A DNA stretch of 64,000 bases, from the NCBI GenBank assembly GCA_963716135.1, contig OY970289.1, positions 1,922,001-1,986,000 on the forward strand, read 5' to 3'. The position numbers and the translations under genes were made by a program. Below the pieces are notes generated by a model. That model saw only the letters and a program-made list of their open reading frames with translations. It ran no database searches and was not told the DNA's origin. Source of the DNA: CAVRAW01 sp963716135 (GTDB lineage Bacteria; Planctomycetota; Planctomycetia; Pirellulales; JADZDJ01). This document shows positions 39,331-49,833 of this stretch, piece by piece (the stretch's first letter is position 1; each line of letters opens with the position of its first letter).

Positions 39331-40016
39331 CTATTTGATTTCCAGCACCCATTGGGCGGCGCGCTGGATCAGCTCCGTGTGGTTGTGGAGGCCCAGCTTT
39401 TCCTTGATGCGGGCGCGGTAGGTTTCCACGGTTTTCGGGCTGACGTGCATCTTGCCGGCGATCAGCTCGGTGGTCAGGCCGTAGCCGATCATTTCGAACG
39501 CTTCCAGCTCGCGATCGGAAAGGGTTTCGATGGGGGAGCGGGGAGCGGCGGCCCCGCCGGCGACGCGCTGCATCAGGTTGTCGGCCAACTCGCCGCTGAC
39601 GTAGAGTTTTCCGGCCAGCACGGCGCGGATGGCGTCGAGAATTTGGCGCGTGCGCGCCCCTTGTGCAGGTAGCCGTGCGCGCCGGCTTGCAGGGCGCGCT
39701 CGGCGTAGAGGTTTTCCGGATACATCGACCAGACGAGGACACGCAGCGCGGATTGGCGCTCGGCGATGCGGCGGATCAGATCCAGGCCGTTGCCGTTTTT
39801 CAGCGAGATGTCGACGATGGCGACGTCGGGCTGGGCGGAATCGACCAGGGCCAAGGCGCCCGGCACGTCTTCGGCCTCACCACACACGGACAGATCGGGC
39901 TGGGTAGCGATCTGCATCGCCAGTCCCTCGCGGACGATCGGATGGTCGTCCACGATCAGAATCTTGGCCATTGCCGGAAGTGTCATGGGATCGGATATCT
40001 GGATTTGCGTTGTCAT
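39331..40016 (-). CDS. NarL/FixJ-type response regulator, frame break near 39659
   Basis: Receiver domain: AKILIVDDHPIVREG (acidic pair), phosphoacceptor Asp in PDVAIVDISLKNGNG, and Lys in GYLHKG. Output: LuxR HTH LSDRELEAFEMIGYGLTTELIAGKMHVSPKTVETYRARI-KEKLG. The frame breaks after HKG; one G added to the GGGG run (39657-39660) gives GARTRQILDAIRAVLAGKLY. Start: ATG 40016 shares ATGA with the kinase end, assuming one A restored there; ATG 39971 (MAKILIV) is an alternative. It is transcribed with the kinase gene as a two-component pair. Target genes unknown. Confidence 0.87.
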
Positions 40017-41416
40017 TTTTAGCACCTAATGAACAGGTTACAATCGTACCTCCGCCTTCCGCCGGCCCCACGTGCAAGGCCCCGCCGATTTGCTCGGCCC
40101 GATATTCCATGATCCGCAGCCCCATTCCGGCCGATTGCGCCGCCTGACGGCCGATGCCCACGCCGTCGTCGGCGATGCTTAGGTTCAGGCCATCGTCGGC
40201 CGACAGCAGCGAAACGCGAATGTGTTGCGGCCGGCCGTGACGCAGCGCATTACTGACGGCTTCCTGAGCGATGCGGAACAGTTCCTTGGCGCGCGTGTGG
40301 TCGGCCACTTCACAGCGCTCGGGGCAGTCGAACGTGACTGCGACGCCGGTTTGCTTGCTGACCGTGTCGGTAAGGTCGTCCAGGGCCGCCCACAGGCCTT
40401 TGGCCTCGACTTGCACGGGCACCAGACCGCGCGAAAGGATGCGAATTTGTTGATGCACCCGATCGATGCCTTCCACCAGTCGCGGGGCGATTTGATTTTT
40501 CGGGGCGACGGATTCCAGCCCTTGCTCCAGGGCGTTGGCCATCAAGCCCAGGCCGGTGAGTTCCTGGCCGACGCTGTCGTGCAGCTCCTGGCCGATGCGC
40601 CATTGTTCTCGTTCGGCGATTTCGAGCACTTCGCGCTCGAGCTTTTTGCGATGCGTGATGTCGAAGGCCACGCCGACGTAGCGCACGCCTTCGCCCGACT
40701 CGCTGTCGAGGAAGCGACCGAAGGCGGCCAACCAGGCGAGCTGGCCATTGTCGGCGCGCAGGATGCGATATTCGCTGCGCAACAGCGACCGCTCCTGGCG
40801 GGCCACTTCGCGGTTTTTGAGCACGTAGGCCCGGTCGTCGGGATGGACGCAGCGTTCCCACATGTCGAGGGTGGCTTCGCGGTTGGGGGTGGGGGGATAG
40901 CCGAACATGCGGAACATCGTGTCGGACCAAATGCCGGTGCCGTCTTGGAGGTTGATATCCCAGGTGCCCATGTCGGGCGCCTTCCACGGCCAGGCGCATG
41001 CGTTCTTCGCTTTTGGCGAGCGCTTGCTTGGCCAGGTCGTGGTCGGTGGTTTCGCGAAGGAGGCCGTCGATGGCAGTGTTCAATTGGAGCGAGCGGCGGG
41101 TGATCATCACGCCGGCGAAGGCGGTCATTCCCAGCGCCAACAGATCCATCCCGCGGTTCCAGATATCCGCCCAAGGAGGGATTCCCAATGGCGACACAAA
41201 GAAACCGAGCACCACCAGCCCCGAGCAGGCGACGGCAGCGAAGATAATTTGCCGCGTGTTGTTGTAGACGACCGGGGCCAAAATGACGGGCAGATAAAAG
41301 ACCCAAACATCGACTTCCGGCGGTGTAAACAAATCGACACAGAAGACCGCGGCGGCGAACAGCGCGACGGCTGCTAGCATCAAATACTGCCGACGATTTT
41401 CGCTTGTCACGTGCAT
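40013..41416 (-). CDS. PAS-containing HisKA_3-type sensor histidine kinase, frame breaks near 40979 and 40018
   Basis: N-terminal membrane region with about four TMs (LMLAAVALFAAAVFCVDLF; VFYLPVILAPVVYN; IIFAAVACSGLVVLGFF; DLLALGMTAFAGVMIT), then a PAS domain (GTWDINLQDGTGIWSDTMF ... YVGVAFDITHRKK). The dimerisation H-box is EREQWRIGQELHDSVGQELTGLG and the ATPase has EAVSNALRHG (N box) and ADDGVGIG (G box). One GC at GGGCGCC (40976-40982) joins EGAPDMGTWDIN. As written the frame extends to 39877 over the regulator; one extra A in the A5 run (40016-40020) would stop it as GAKK* at ATGA. Minimal four-helix HK signals NarL-type regulators. Confidence 0.87.
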
Positions 41417-41702
41417 GGCGAGAAGCTTATCCGAGCGGATGAAGATGGCGGAGAGGAATTTCCGCTGTCACCCCACAGTTGTTGATTTTAACCTAGGCGC
41501 GGCAGTGGTCAGGAGAAAAGACAGGAATTCCCCGACAAAGCCGGCGGTGCCGTTCCCGATAAAATGTGTGGGTGCATCCCGATGGCGACGAACTGCCGCA
41601 ACTTCCATAATGCGAGGCAGCTTTTCGTCGCCGGATCATCCGACCCACAGTGAGTGACCGGCATTCAATAGGAAATCCATTATAAACACGGAGGAGTGAA
41701 TT

Positions 41703-41927
41703 ATGCTCGTGCTCAAACGCAAACTCGGCGAAAAAATCATGATTTGCAACGATATCGTCGTCACAGTCATCGGCGTTCATGGAGGCCGGGTCAAACTTGG
41801 CTTCGACTGCCCCGGGCACATTCCTGTGCACCGCGAAGAAGTGCACCAGCGGATTTGCGCGGAGCGGGCACATGCAATGTCGCGCCTCGAGCGAAATGAA
41901 TCGCCGTTTCTGCCCGAGTTTGCCTGA
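41703..41927 (+). CDS. csrA: Carbon storage regulator CsrA
   Basis: 74 aa, MLVLKRKLGEKIMICNDIVVTVIGVHGGRVKLGFDCP, followed by VHREEVHQRI: the RNA-binding strand beta1 (LVLKRK) and beta5 with VxREE are both present. CsrA dimers bind GGA motifs in mRNA leaders. GGAGGAGTG lies just before the ATG; GGA itself could allow autoregulation. The C-terminus is about 12 residues longer than E. coli CsrA. A strong terminator lies downstream on the other strand. Confidence 0.95.
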   Translation: MLVLKRKLGEKIMICNDIVVTVIGVHGGRVKLGFDCPGHIPVHREEVHQRICAERAHAMSRLERNESPFLPEFA

Positions 41928-41972
41928 AGCGCGAATGGAAGTTGCACGCGGCGATTTGCGCACCACTCAATT

Positions 41973-42008
41973 AAAAAAAAGCCCAGGGGCTGGTGCCCCC
42001 GGGCTTTG
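41973..42008 (-). terminator. Terminator after the aldehyde dehydrogenase gene
   Basis: On the minus strand GCCCGGGGGC loop ACCA GCCCCTGGGC, followed by eight T's (AAAAAAAA on plus at 41973-41980). It lies 50 bases after the ALDH stop at 42057. On the plus strand it may also end csrA. A second GC-rich hairpin (CCCCCGGGCCGAGCCCGGGG) is at 42026-42045. Confidence 0.8.
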
Positions 42009-42056
42009 GCGGTTTAGGGTGCTACCCCCGGGCCGAGCCCGGGGCTAATCGGACGA

Positions 42057-43544
42057 TTACGACTTCGCCTGATCCAGGCTGACGGTGACTGTTTTCCATT
42101 CGGTGTAGGCGTCCAGTCCGCGTTCGCCCAGCTCGCGGCCGATGCCGCTTTGCTTGAAGCCGCCGAACGGGGCGGCGGCGTCGAACACGTCGTAGCAATT
42201 CACCCACACCGTGCCCGCCTTGATCTTCGAAGCCACGTAGTGGGCCTTGGCGATGTCGCGGGTCCACACGGCGGCGGCCAGGCCGTAGCAGGTTTTGTTG
42301 GCGCGTTCGATGATGTCGTCGAGGTTTTTGAAGCGCAGGATCGCCATCACCGGGCCGAAGATTTCTTCCTGGGCGATCGTCATGTCGTCTTTCACTTCGG
42401 TGAACAACGTGGGCTCGACATAGTAGCCCTTCTGACCCCAGCGGCCGCCGCCGGTCACGCACTGGGCCCCCTGCTTCTTGCCGACTTCGATGTAGCCCAG
42501 CACTTTGTCGAGCTGGGTTTTATCGACTTGCGGGCCTTGCTCGGTCGCCGGATCCAACGGATCGCCGAGCTTGCGCGACTTGTTCAGCGACACGATCTTG
42601 TCGACGAACTTGTCGTGCACTTTGTCTTCGACGTACAACCGGCTGCCGGCGCAGCAGCACTGGCCCTGGTTGAAATACAGACCGAAGTGGCTTCCGGCCG
42701 CGGCGGCATCGAGATCGCTGTCGGCAAACACGATGTTGGGGCTCTTGCCCCCCAGCTCCAACGAAACGCGCTTCATCGAAGGAGCGGCTTCGCGGGCGAT
42801 CAGGTGGCCGATTTCGGTGCTTCCGGTGAAAGCGATCTTATCGACCTCGGGATGTTCCACCAGCGGAGCGCCGGCCGTGGGGCCGTAGCCGGGGATGACG
42901 TTGATCACGCCGTCGGGAATGCCGGCCTCTTGCGCGAGCTTGGCCATCCGCAGGCAGGTGAGCGGGGTTTGCTCGGCGGGCTTCATCACAATCGTGCAGC
43001 CGGCCGCTAAGGCCGGGCCCCATTTCCAGGCGACCATCAGCATCGGGAAATTCCAGGGGATGATCTGCCCGACCACGCCGACTGGTTCGCGGCGCAGGTA
43101 GCAGAAATAATTGCCGCGGATCGGCACCACTTGGCCGTGAATCTTGTCGGCCCAGCCCGCGTAGTAGCGCATGCAATCGATCGTCAGCGGCAGGTCGGCG
43201 GCGCGGCTGTCGCGGATGGGCTTGCCGTTGTCGAGCGATTCCAGCGCGGCCAAATCTTCCAGTTCTTCCTGCAGCAGATCGGCGAAGCGATGGATCAGCT
43301 TGCCGCGATCGCGGGCATCCATTTTGCCCCAGGGGCCTTTGTCGAGAGCCTGGCGCGCGGCTTTGACGGCGGAGTCGATATCCTCTTTTCCACCTTCGGC
43401 CACCTTGGCGATGACTTCCTCGGTGGCCGGATTGATGGTGTCGAAGGTCTTGCCGCTTTTGGCCGGTTGCCATTTGCCGCCGATGAAGCATTGCGTTTCA
43501 CGCACCTGCGGCTTGCGAGTTTTTTGTTCGACTGCGGTTGCCAT
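42057..43544 (-). CDS. NAD(P)+-dependent aldehyde dehydrogenase
   Basis: 495 aa class 1/2-type ALDH oxidising an aldehyde to an acid. VVGQIIPWNFPM and AGCTIVMKPAEQTPL are the coenzyme-binding parts; general base Glu in LELGGKSPNIVF; catalytic Cys in NQGQCCCAGSRL (three Cys in a row, the middle one probably catalytic by alignment with GQCC); FGPVMAILRFKN and FGGFKQSGIGREL later. Start ATG 43544 has GGAGG 7 bases upstream (minus strand); the longer frame to 44075 is antisense to a flavoprotein gene and is rejected. Substrate unknown. Frame intact. Confidence 0.93.
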   Translation of the reverse strand: MATAVEQKTRKPQVRETQCFIGGKWQPAKSGKTFDTINPATEEVIAKVAEGGKEDIDSAVKAARQALDKGPWGKMDARDRGKLIHRFADLLQEELEDLAALESLDNGKPIRDSRAADLPLTIDCMRYYAGWADKIHGQVVPIRGNYFCYLRREPVGVVGQIIPWNFPMLMVAWKWGPALAAGCTIVMKPAEQTPLTCLRMAKLAQEAGIPDGVINVIPGYGPTAGAPLVEHPEVDKIAFTGSTEIGHLIAREAAPSMKRVSLELGGKSPNIVFADSDLDAAAAGSHFGLYFNQGQCCCAGSRLYVEDKVHDKFVDKIVSLNKSRKLGDPLDPATEQGPQVDKTQLDKVLGYIEVGKKQGAQCVTGGGRWGQKGYYVEPTLFTEVKDDMTIAQEEIFGPVMAILRFKNLDDIIERANKTCYGLAAAVWTRDIAKAHYVASKIKAGTVWVNCYDVFDAAAPFGGFKQSGIGRELGERGLDAYTEWKTVTVSLDQAKS

Positions 43545-43720
43545 GAGAAACCTCCGGTATGCGATCTGTGGTGGCTGTCGTCGCTTGAAGATAGCGGGCA
43601 ACCGAGAACTTTGCCCGCAATCCTGGTAATCTACCGACTTGGGCGAGCTATTGCAATTATTGCCGTCGCGCGGCCGTTGCCAAGTATCCACGCGAAACGC
43701 CAAACCAGCCGAGTTCAAGC

Positions 43721-44953
43721 ATGCACTGGGATGTGGTCGTAGTCGGCGCCGGGGCGGCGGGGCTGGTGGCGGCCGAGCGGGCGGCGACGCGCGGGCGAAA
43801 GACACTGCTCGTGGAAAAGAACCCGCGGCCGGGGGTGAAAATTTTGATGTCCGGCGGCACGCGCTGCAATCTGACGCAGGCCACCGATAGCCGCGGCATT
43901 GTGGCAGCATATGGACCGCCGGGGCGGTTCTTGCACTCGGCGTTGGCGGCATTGGGGCCGCAAAATTTGGTGGCGCTGGTCGAGGCGGAAGGCGTGCCGA
44001 CCAAAATCGAACCCACGGGCAAGATTTTTCCCGTGAGCAATGATGCCCACGACGTGTTGCGGGCGTTTGTCGCAAGGCTGGAGCGCAGCGCGTGCGAAGT
44101 GGCGCTGGAGGAGCCGCTGGTGGAACTCAATCGCGCCGATCAAGGGTTTCGTCTTGTAACGCCGCGGCGAACGATCGAGGCTGCTAAAGTCGTGATCACT
44201 AGCGGCGGTCAATCGTATCCCGGCAGCGGAACCACCGGCGATGGATATCGCTGGGCCACCGCGCTGGGGCATTCGCTGGTGCCGCCGCGGCCGGCGCTGG
44301 TGCCCATTACCACTTCCGCCGAGTGGGTGCGATCATTGTCGGGGATCACAGTGCTGGACGTCGCGCTGCGATTGATGGAGCCGGGCGATAAGCCAAAAGT
44401 TTTGGACACGCGCCGCGGGTCAATGTTATTTACGCACTTTGGATTGTCGGGGCCGGTGGTGTTGGACATCAGCCGGCACGTGAGCGGTCATCCGCGGCCG
44501 CAATCGCTGTGGCTGGAGTGCGATTTTTTGCCGGACGTGAAATCAGCGGCCCTCGAAGAGCAGGTGCGATTGCAAGCAAATGTCGAAGGGAAGAAGCAGG
44601 TGGCGGCGCTGGTGCCGGAGATTTTGCCGCGACGATTGGCTGACGTTTTGGTGCGCGAGGCCGGGTTGGCCGCGGATCAGAAGGCCGGTGAGTTGAGCAA
44701 AGCGGGGCGAGGGGCGCTGATTGGCGCGATCAAGCAGTTGTCGATTCCCGTCACCGGCACGCGCGGGTTCGGCAAAGCGGAAGTCACCGCCGGCGGCATT
44801 CCGCTATCGGAAGTCGATTCCAGCACCATGGAAAGCAAAAAGGTGAATGGCCTGTACCTCGCCGGCGAAGTGCTCGATCTCGACGGCCCCATCGGCGGCT
44901 ACAACTTTCAGGCCGCGTTCAGCACGGGATGGCTGGCAGGAATGACTGTGTGA
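43721..44953 (+). CDS. HI0933/BaiN-family FAD flavoprotein
   Basis: 410 aa. WDVVVVGAGAAGLVAAERAA is the FAD motif; GVKILMSGGTRCNLTQ is the HI0933 family signature, and AGGIPLSEVDSSTMESKKV-NGLYLAGEVLDLDGPIGGYNFQAAF the C-terminal one (the family consensus LAGEVLDIDGPTGGYNLQ). Members are flavoproteins of mostly unknown function; BaiN reduces bile-acid intermediates in one lineage, so function here is not claimed. Divergent from ALDH. Intact. Confidence 0.88.
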   Translation: MHWDVVVVGAGAAGLVAAERAATRGRKTLLVEKNPRPGVKILMSGGTRCNLTQATDSRGIVAAYGPPGRFLHSALAALGPQNLVALVEAEGVPTKIEPTGKIFPVSNDAHDVLRAFVARLERSACEVALEEPLVELNRADQGFRLVTPRRTIEAAKVVITSGGQSYPGSGTTGDGYRWATALGHSLVPPRPALVPITTSAEWVRSLSGITVLDVALRLMEPGDKPKVLDTRRGSMLFTHFGLSGPVVLDISRHVSGHPRPQSLWLECDFLPDVKSAALEEQVRLQANVEGKKQVAALVPEILPRRLADVLVREAGLAADQKAGELSKAGRGALIGAIKQLSIPVTGTRGFGKAEVTAGGIPLSEVDSSTMESKKVNGLYLAGEVLDLDGPIGGYNFQAAFSTGWLAGMTV

Positions 44954-44970
44954 CGTGCACGCCGCGCCGG

Positions 44971-45477
44971 TTACTTGGTGACGTTCGACGCCGGCGGAGA
45001 GGCCAATGGCGGTGGTGCCCCCGGCGATTTAGCCATGAACCTCCGAACCGGTATTTCATAGTTAGCTAACCACCGTTGTGGTTGGCCATCGAACCGATCG
45101 GTGAGGATCCGAATCTGGGCGCGGTCGAGAAACTGCTTGCGGATCTGCACTTGCCCCACGCGCCGGCCATCTTGGGTCGGTTGCAACTTGATGGGCGCTT
45201 TCACGTCATACCCGTGGCCACCCTGGCTGTCGGTGTCCCTGCTTAATGCAATCAGCTCGACGGAATAGAAGGGCTTCAGTCGTCCTTCGTCAGCAACGGT
45301 AAGCACCACCGTCGCGGTGTCGCCGCCGGCGTCGACTACCTGCACATCGTACTTCAATCCCCACTCATCTTTCGAAGGTCCAAGCAGGTTATAGATCGCC
45401 CAACTGCGGGAAGAAGTAAGTAGAACTGTTGCAACAACCAATATCGCCGTCGCCCAGCGTGAGAATCGACTGCTCAT
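44971..45477 (-). CDS. Small secreted protein of unknown function
   Basis: 168 aa from ATG 45477. Signal peptide at 8-29 (WATAILVVATVLLTSSRSWA|IYN). The mature part predicts beta-rich structure (TATVVLTVADEG, IKLQPTQDGRRVGQVQIRKQ) and a Pro/Ala tail. I do not recognise a family. An ATG upstream at 45564 gives a basic 29-residue leader that masks the signal peptide, so I use the later one. Lies between a flavoprotein and an alcohol dehydrogenase. Confidence 0.7.
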   Translation of the reverse strand: MSSRFSRWATAILVVATVLLTSSRSWAIYNLLGPSKDEWGLKYDVQVVDAGGDTATVVLTVADEGRLKPFYSVELIALSRDTDSQGGHGYDVKAPIKLQPTQDGRRVGQVQIRKQFLDRAQIRILTDRFDGQPQRWLANYEIPVRRFMAKSPGAPPPLASPPASNVTK

Positions 45478-45719
45478 TGCGCGTTTACCCTTTTTGCTTC
45501 GGGAGCCCAGCAGCCGATCCGAACGTCGGTCCCTCGGCCTGTGCCCATCCGGCGGACCATTCAACCCGTGCGCCTCAATTCGGGCAATATCAATTTGCGA
45601 GCCGACATCCTGCTATCGCCGCCCAGTCCCATTCCGGCGCGGGTGCCACCAATGGTCGGGAGCAAGGAAGCAAATCAGCACGCTGGTTCGGCCGATCGCC
45701 AATCACTTCCAAGCGATTA

Positions 45720-46747
45720 TCACAATCGGAAGTCCAAAGCGATCCGGCCAGCAATCCGGCCCTGGCGCATGCGGTCGAGGACGCTGTTGATGTTTTCTAG
45801 TTTCTCCGTCGCGACGGCGGCCTTTACTTTGCCCTCCCCGGCAAAGCGCAGAGCCTCTCGGAGGTCCAGCCGAGTGCCGACGATCGAGCCACGCAGCGTC
45901 GTCCGATCCAGGACCATGTCGAAGATCGACAAGGGAAACGAACCGGGGGGCAGGCCGGTCAGAGCGACTGTCCCGCCGCGGCGGACCATTCCCATCGCTT
46001 GTTGGAACGCACTCAGCACCGGCGCCGTCACCAGCACCCCATGTCCGCCGCCGATCTCTTTTTGGATGTAAGCGACTGGATCGATCTGGCTGGCGTTGGC
46101 CACAACTTCTGCCCCAACTTTCGCGCCAGTTCCAGGTGCATTTCGTCCACGTCCACCGCGGCGACGTGAAGTCCCATGGCGACTGCGTATTGCACCGCCA
46201 TGTGCCCCAGCCCGCCCACGCCGGAAATGACCACCCACTGACCGGGCTTGGCCTCGGTTTCCTTGAGGCCCTTGTAGACCGTTACCCCCGCGCACAGCAC
46301 GGGTGCAATCTCGGCGAAATCGATCGTATCCGGAAGACGTGCGACGAAGTTAGGATCAGCGATCACGTACTCCGCGAAAGCGCCGTTGACCGAATAACCG
46401 GTGTTCTGTTGCTCTTTGCAGAGCGTTTCCCAACCGGACACGCAGTAATCACAGTGTCCACAGGCCGAGTGGAGCCACGGCACGCCAACGCGGTCCCCCT
46501 CCTTGAAAGTGGTCACCTCGGAACCGAGAGCAATCACTACGCCGGCCCCTTCGTGACCGGGAATGAATGGGAGTCTTGGTTTGACCGGCCAATCGCCGCT
46601 GATCGCGTGCAAGTCCGTATGACACACGCCGCAGGCCTCGACCTTGATCAGGATCTGGCGAGGCTGTGGCTTTGGAATCGGCACTTCCTCAATCATCAGC
46701 GGCTTGCCGAATTCGTGGCAAACGGCTGCTTTCATCATGTCGGCCAT
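45720..46747 (-). CDS. Zinc-dependent alcohol dehydrogenase (AdhP-like), frame break near 46114
   Basis: MDR-family alcohol dehydrogenase. Catalytic zinc ligands: Cys in EACGVCHTD, His/Glu in GHEGAG, Cys in APVLCAG. The structural zinc loop is CGHCDYCVSGWETLC. The NADH motif is VISGVGGLGHMAVQYA. The written frame breaks after LARKLG; one extra G in the G4 run at 46112-46115 gives GAEVVANASQIDPVAYIQKE, whose end GRIALDFRL is typical. Joined length ~342 aa, normal for AdhP. ATG 46747 is one of three close Mets (46747, 46738, 46735). The nearby ALDH could oxidise its aldehyde product (inference). Confidence 0.9.
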
Positions 46748-46844
46748 GATATTCGTCCCTGCGGGAACTCGCCGCAATTCTGTCCGTCGGTGCGCGGGAG
46801 AAGGCGATCAGCGGAAATGGCGAAAGCCGTTCCCTTATTAATAA

Positions 46845-46918
46845 TATGCCCGACAGGATTTGAACCTGTAACCTTCGGCTCCGGAGGCCGACGCTCTATC
46901 CAGTTGAGCTACGGGCAC
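46845..46918 (-). tRNA. tRNA-Arg (anticodon CCG)
   Basis: Acceptor GTGCCCG/CGGGCAT (first pair G-T), D arm GTAGCTCAACTGGATAGAGC, anticodon arm TCGGC-CTCCGGA-GCCGA, T loop GGTTCAAATCC. 74 bases; CCA not encoded. Second Arg tRNA in the window, different from TCG at 17859. Confidence 0.95.
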
Positions 46919-47363
46919 GAGTGGCTTGACGATGTGCGTGTGCGAAAGCGGTGCAGCCGCGCGACATAAAACGGATGGCAACGAATTCCAACGTATGACC
47001 GTTAGCCTGGTTGACGGCCGACCAGCGGTTCGCAAGTGAGAATACCAAAGACGTTGCGACGAGCCAAGCAGCCGCATGCACCCCACGGCAATTCAATGCC
47101 AGGATCTTGCCCATGGGGTTTTGAAACGGTCGTGCTCCCTTTACAATACGCGGTCGCAAATTGGTTGCCCAACGGTGGAATGGATTACCGGGCGAGAGGC
47201 AGTATTTCCTTAGCGTGCAAGTTTGCCCACATTTCCAAGCAGCGTCCGACGATGACGTCTTGGCCCTTGCGGGCAATTCTGGTGTTCACGTACGATTTTC
47301 TTTCAGGAACGAGGCAGGGGCGCAATTCAAGCGAATGGCAGCATTCGCGGAGGAACAGAGATC
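46919..47363 (+). other. Intergenic region before the S8 protease, 445 bp
   Basis: No coding sequence or convincing promoter identified. It lies between a tRNA gene on the minus strand and the protease gene on the plus strand, so it should hold the promoters of both. GAGG (47350-47353) lies 10 bases before the protease ATG. Confidence 0.35.
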
Positions 47364-49546
47364 ATGTGGCTAGTGCGATCCCATGCAACGACTCGTCGGA
47401 CCAGTGGCCGGCATCGTCAACCTTGCATTGAACTATTGGAGCCGCGACTCGCGCTGACTTGGGCCGGCGTGCCGCCGGCTTCCATCACCCCGCCCAGCGC
47501 CGCGCTGGCCGTGAGCCTGAACTCGCAAAACGATGCCACGGGGTCGGCTTCGATCGCCACGACCGAGGTCGATTACTATTCGTTCGGGGCGACAGTCAGC
47601 GGGGCGTACGTCATTTCCGCCACGACGCCTACAAGTTCCGTCGACACGGTGCTGGGCGTTTTCTCGGCAAGCGGGCAACGGCTGACCTACAACGACGACA
47701 TTTCTTCCACGAACCGGGACAGCCGGGTCACTACGAATCTTGTGGCCGGGACGCGGTATTACATCGGCATTACGAATTACACGTCCTCGTCGCGCGGTGC
47801 ATACACGTGGACGATCGACGGTCCGGCTACGGCGCTGGCCGACGACTCCTACGAAAACAACGACAGCCAGGCGACGGCGGCGAATTTGGGCACGTTGACC
47901 GCCACGACCACCCTGTCGCAATTGGTGATGGCCGACAGCCAGGATTGGTTCAGGTTCACGACGGTTGCCGCCGGCACCAGCGCCAACTCGGTTTCCATCA
48001 GCTTCCAAAACTCGGCGGGCAATTTGCAACTGGCACTTTACAATTCGTCCGGGACGCTGGTGGGTTCGTCGCTAGGGACCGGAAACAGCGAAACGATTTC
48101 GCTGAATGGACTTGCCGCCGGGACCTACAGCGTGCTGGTGTATGGCAACGGCGGCGCGCTAAATCCGAGCTATAGCCTTTCGATCAATCCGCCGCCTGCC
48201 GGGACCACCACCACGCCGGTAACCGCGTTTCCCAATGTTCCGTATTACGGCGGCAGCAACGAGTGGAATCTCAACGCGATCAATGCGCCGGAAGCCTGGC
48301 GCAAGGATACACCGGCGCCGGGGTGGTGGTGGCGGTTGTCGATACCGGCGTCGACCTGGATCACGCCGAACTGATGAGCCAGATTTGGGTCAACCCCGGT
48401 GAGATTCCCGGCAACGGCATCGATGACGATCACAATGGGTTCGTCGACGACGTGCGCGGCTGGGATTTTGTCGGCAATGACAACAATCCCGACGACGCCA
48501 ATGGCCACGGAACGCACGTGGCCGGCACCATTGCGGCCGCCGCCAACGGCGTCGGTTCCACCGGCGTGGCCCCGGGCGCGACGATCATGCCCGTGCGCGT
48601 GCTCGACAGCAACGGATCGGGCACGGCGGCAGCCGTGGCCAACGGAATCCGTTACGCCGCGCAAAACGGCGCGGACATCATCAACCTGAGCCTGGGCGGA
48701 TCGTTGAGCACGGTGATCCAGTCGGCGATTTCGTTCGCGCAGTCGCTCGATGTACTGGTGGTGGTGGCCGCCGGCAACGAGTATGCATCGGTTCCGTCCT
48801 ATCCTGCGCGGTTCAGTTCGTCGATGACCAATGTGATTTCGGTGGGCGCGCATAATTCGTCGAACGTGTTGGCCAGTTTCAGCAATGACGTGGGCACAAG
48901 CGGCGCGGTGCAGGTGGACGCTCCTGGGGTGAATGTGTACAGCACGTACTTCAACGGACAATACGCGACGTTGAGCGGGACCAGCATGGCGACGCCGCAC
49001 GTGTCCGGTTTGGCGGCGCTGGCGCTTTCGGCGAACCACGCGCTGAGCGCCAGCCAACTGCGAACGCTGATCGTCAACGGGGCGGATCGAACGATCAGCG
49101 GATCGGATTCTCGGGGGGGCATTAATGCCGCATTGACCGTTGCCCTGGCCGCGGCGGGGCAGACATCGACGAGCGCCACGGCGGCGACGTTGACTCAAGG
49201 CGTCTTGTCGTCGCAGACGATCGGTATCCGACGATTGGGAATTTTGGCTGTGGCATCCGGAAGCCACGCGCCGGCGATGGTCGGGAATGGATCGTCGATT
49301 GAGGCGGCGCCGTTGCCGGCCTCAAACCGATCCGCCAGCGCATCCACTTACGCTGCGGAAATGGCAACTACGGTGGACCGCGCCGATGCGTGCGTGGCGG
49401 AATCTGAGCCGAGCGAATTCAACGTCCGCTGGAGTGGGACGGACGCCGACGATGCGTCGGCTCAAGTTCTGGGCGAGACGTTTGCCCGAGAAGATGCTTG
49501 GACCTGGGAAGCTTGTCGCGATTTGGAGGCGGCGGGAGTGATCTAA
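47364..49546 (+). CDS. Secreted S8 subtilisin-like protease with LEPR motif and N-terminal PPC domains, frame break near 48299
   Basis: ATG 47364. The N-terminus CIELLEPRLALTWAG carries the LEPR-x-LL-type motif of planctomycete exported proteins. Two pre-peptidase (PPC) domains follow (about 50-150 with YYSFGATVSGAYVISA; 155-275 with DWFRFTTVAAG), both before the protease instead of after. The S8 triad is D in VVDTGVDLDHAEL, H in GHGTHVAGT, S in GTSMATPHVSG. The frame breaks at AWR; one G added at TGGCGC (48298-48299) gives AWAQGYTGAGVVVAVVDTGVD. About 727 aa, with a Ser/Ala-rich tail. Confidence 0.85.
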
Positions 49547-49640
49547 TCCTGCCAGCCGAGACGCAAACGACTGAATTGAGACGATCGCCTCCGGGCGACG
49601 GCCGCGAAGGCAAAATCGCTCAAGTCGCGATGATTGAAAA

Positions 49641-49714
49641 TGGGCGGTACAAGACTCGAACTTGTGACCCCCAGCTTGTCGAGCTGGTGCTCTAACCAAC
49701 TGAGCTAACCGCCC
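49641..49714 (-). tRNA. tRNA-Val (anticodon GAC)
   Basis: Minus strand: acceptor GGGCGGT/ACCGCCC (all Watson-Crick), D arm TAGCTCAGTTGGTTAGAGCA, anticodon arm CCAGC-TCGACAA-GCTGG, T loop AGTTCGAGTCT. Anticodon GAC. Position 33 is C instead of the nearly universal U. No CCA. The integrase gene begins 120 bases beyond its 5' end. Confidence 0.9.
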
Positions 49715-49833
49715 TAGACTCGTATTGTGTTCGGGCGACGGAACTTACGCAATCCCGTCGGAAAAAAGTGCAGTAAATCGTGCAGAGTTGCGCGTCGCAT
49801 TGCCGAACCTAATTACGAAAGGGAACCGCGACT

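Noticed and set aside
42057..44075. Aldehyde dehydrogenase start at 44075 instead of 43544
   Set aside because: The extra 177 residues are antisense to the HI0933 gene and lack any motif; ATG 43544 has GGAGG.
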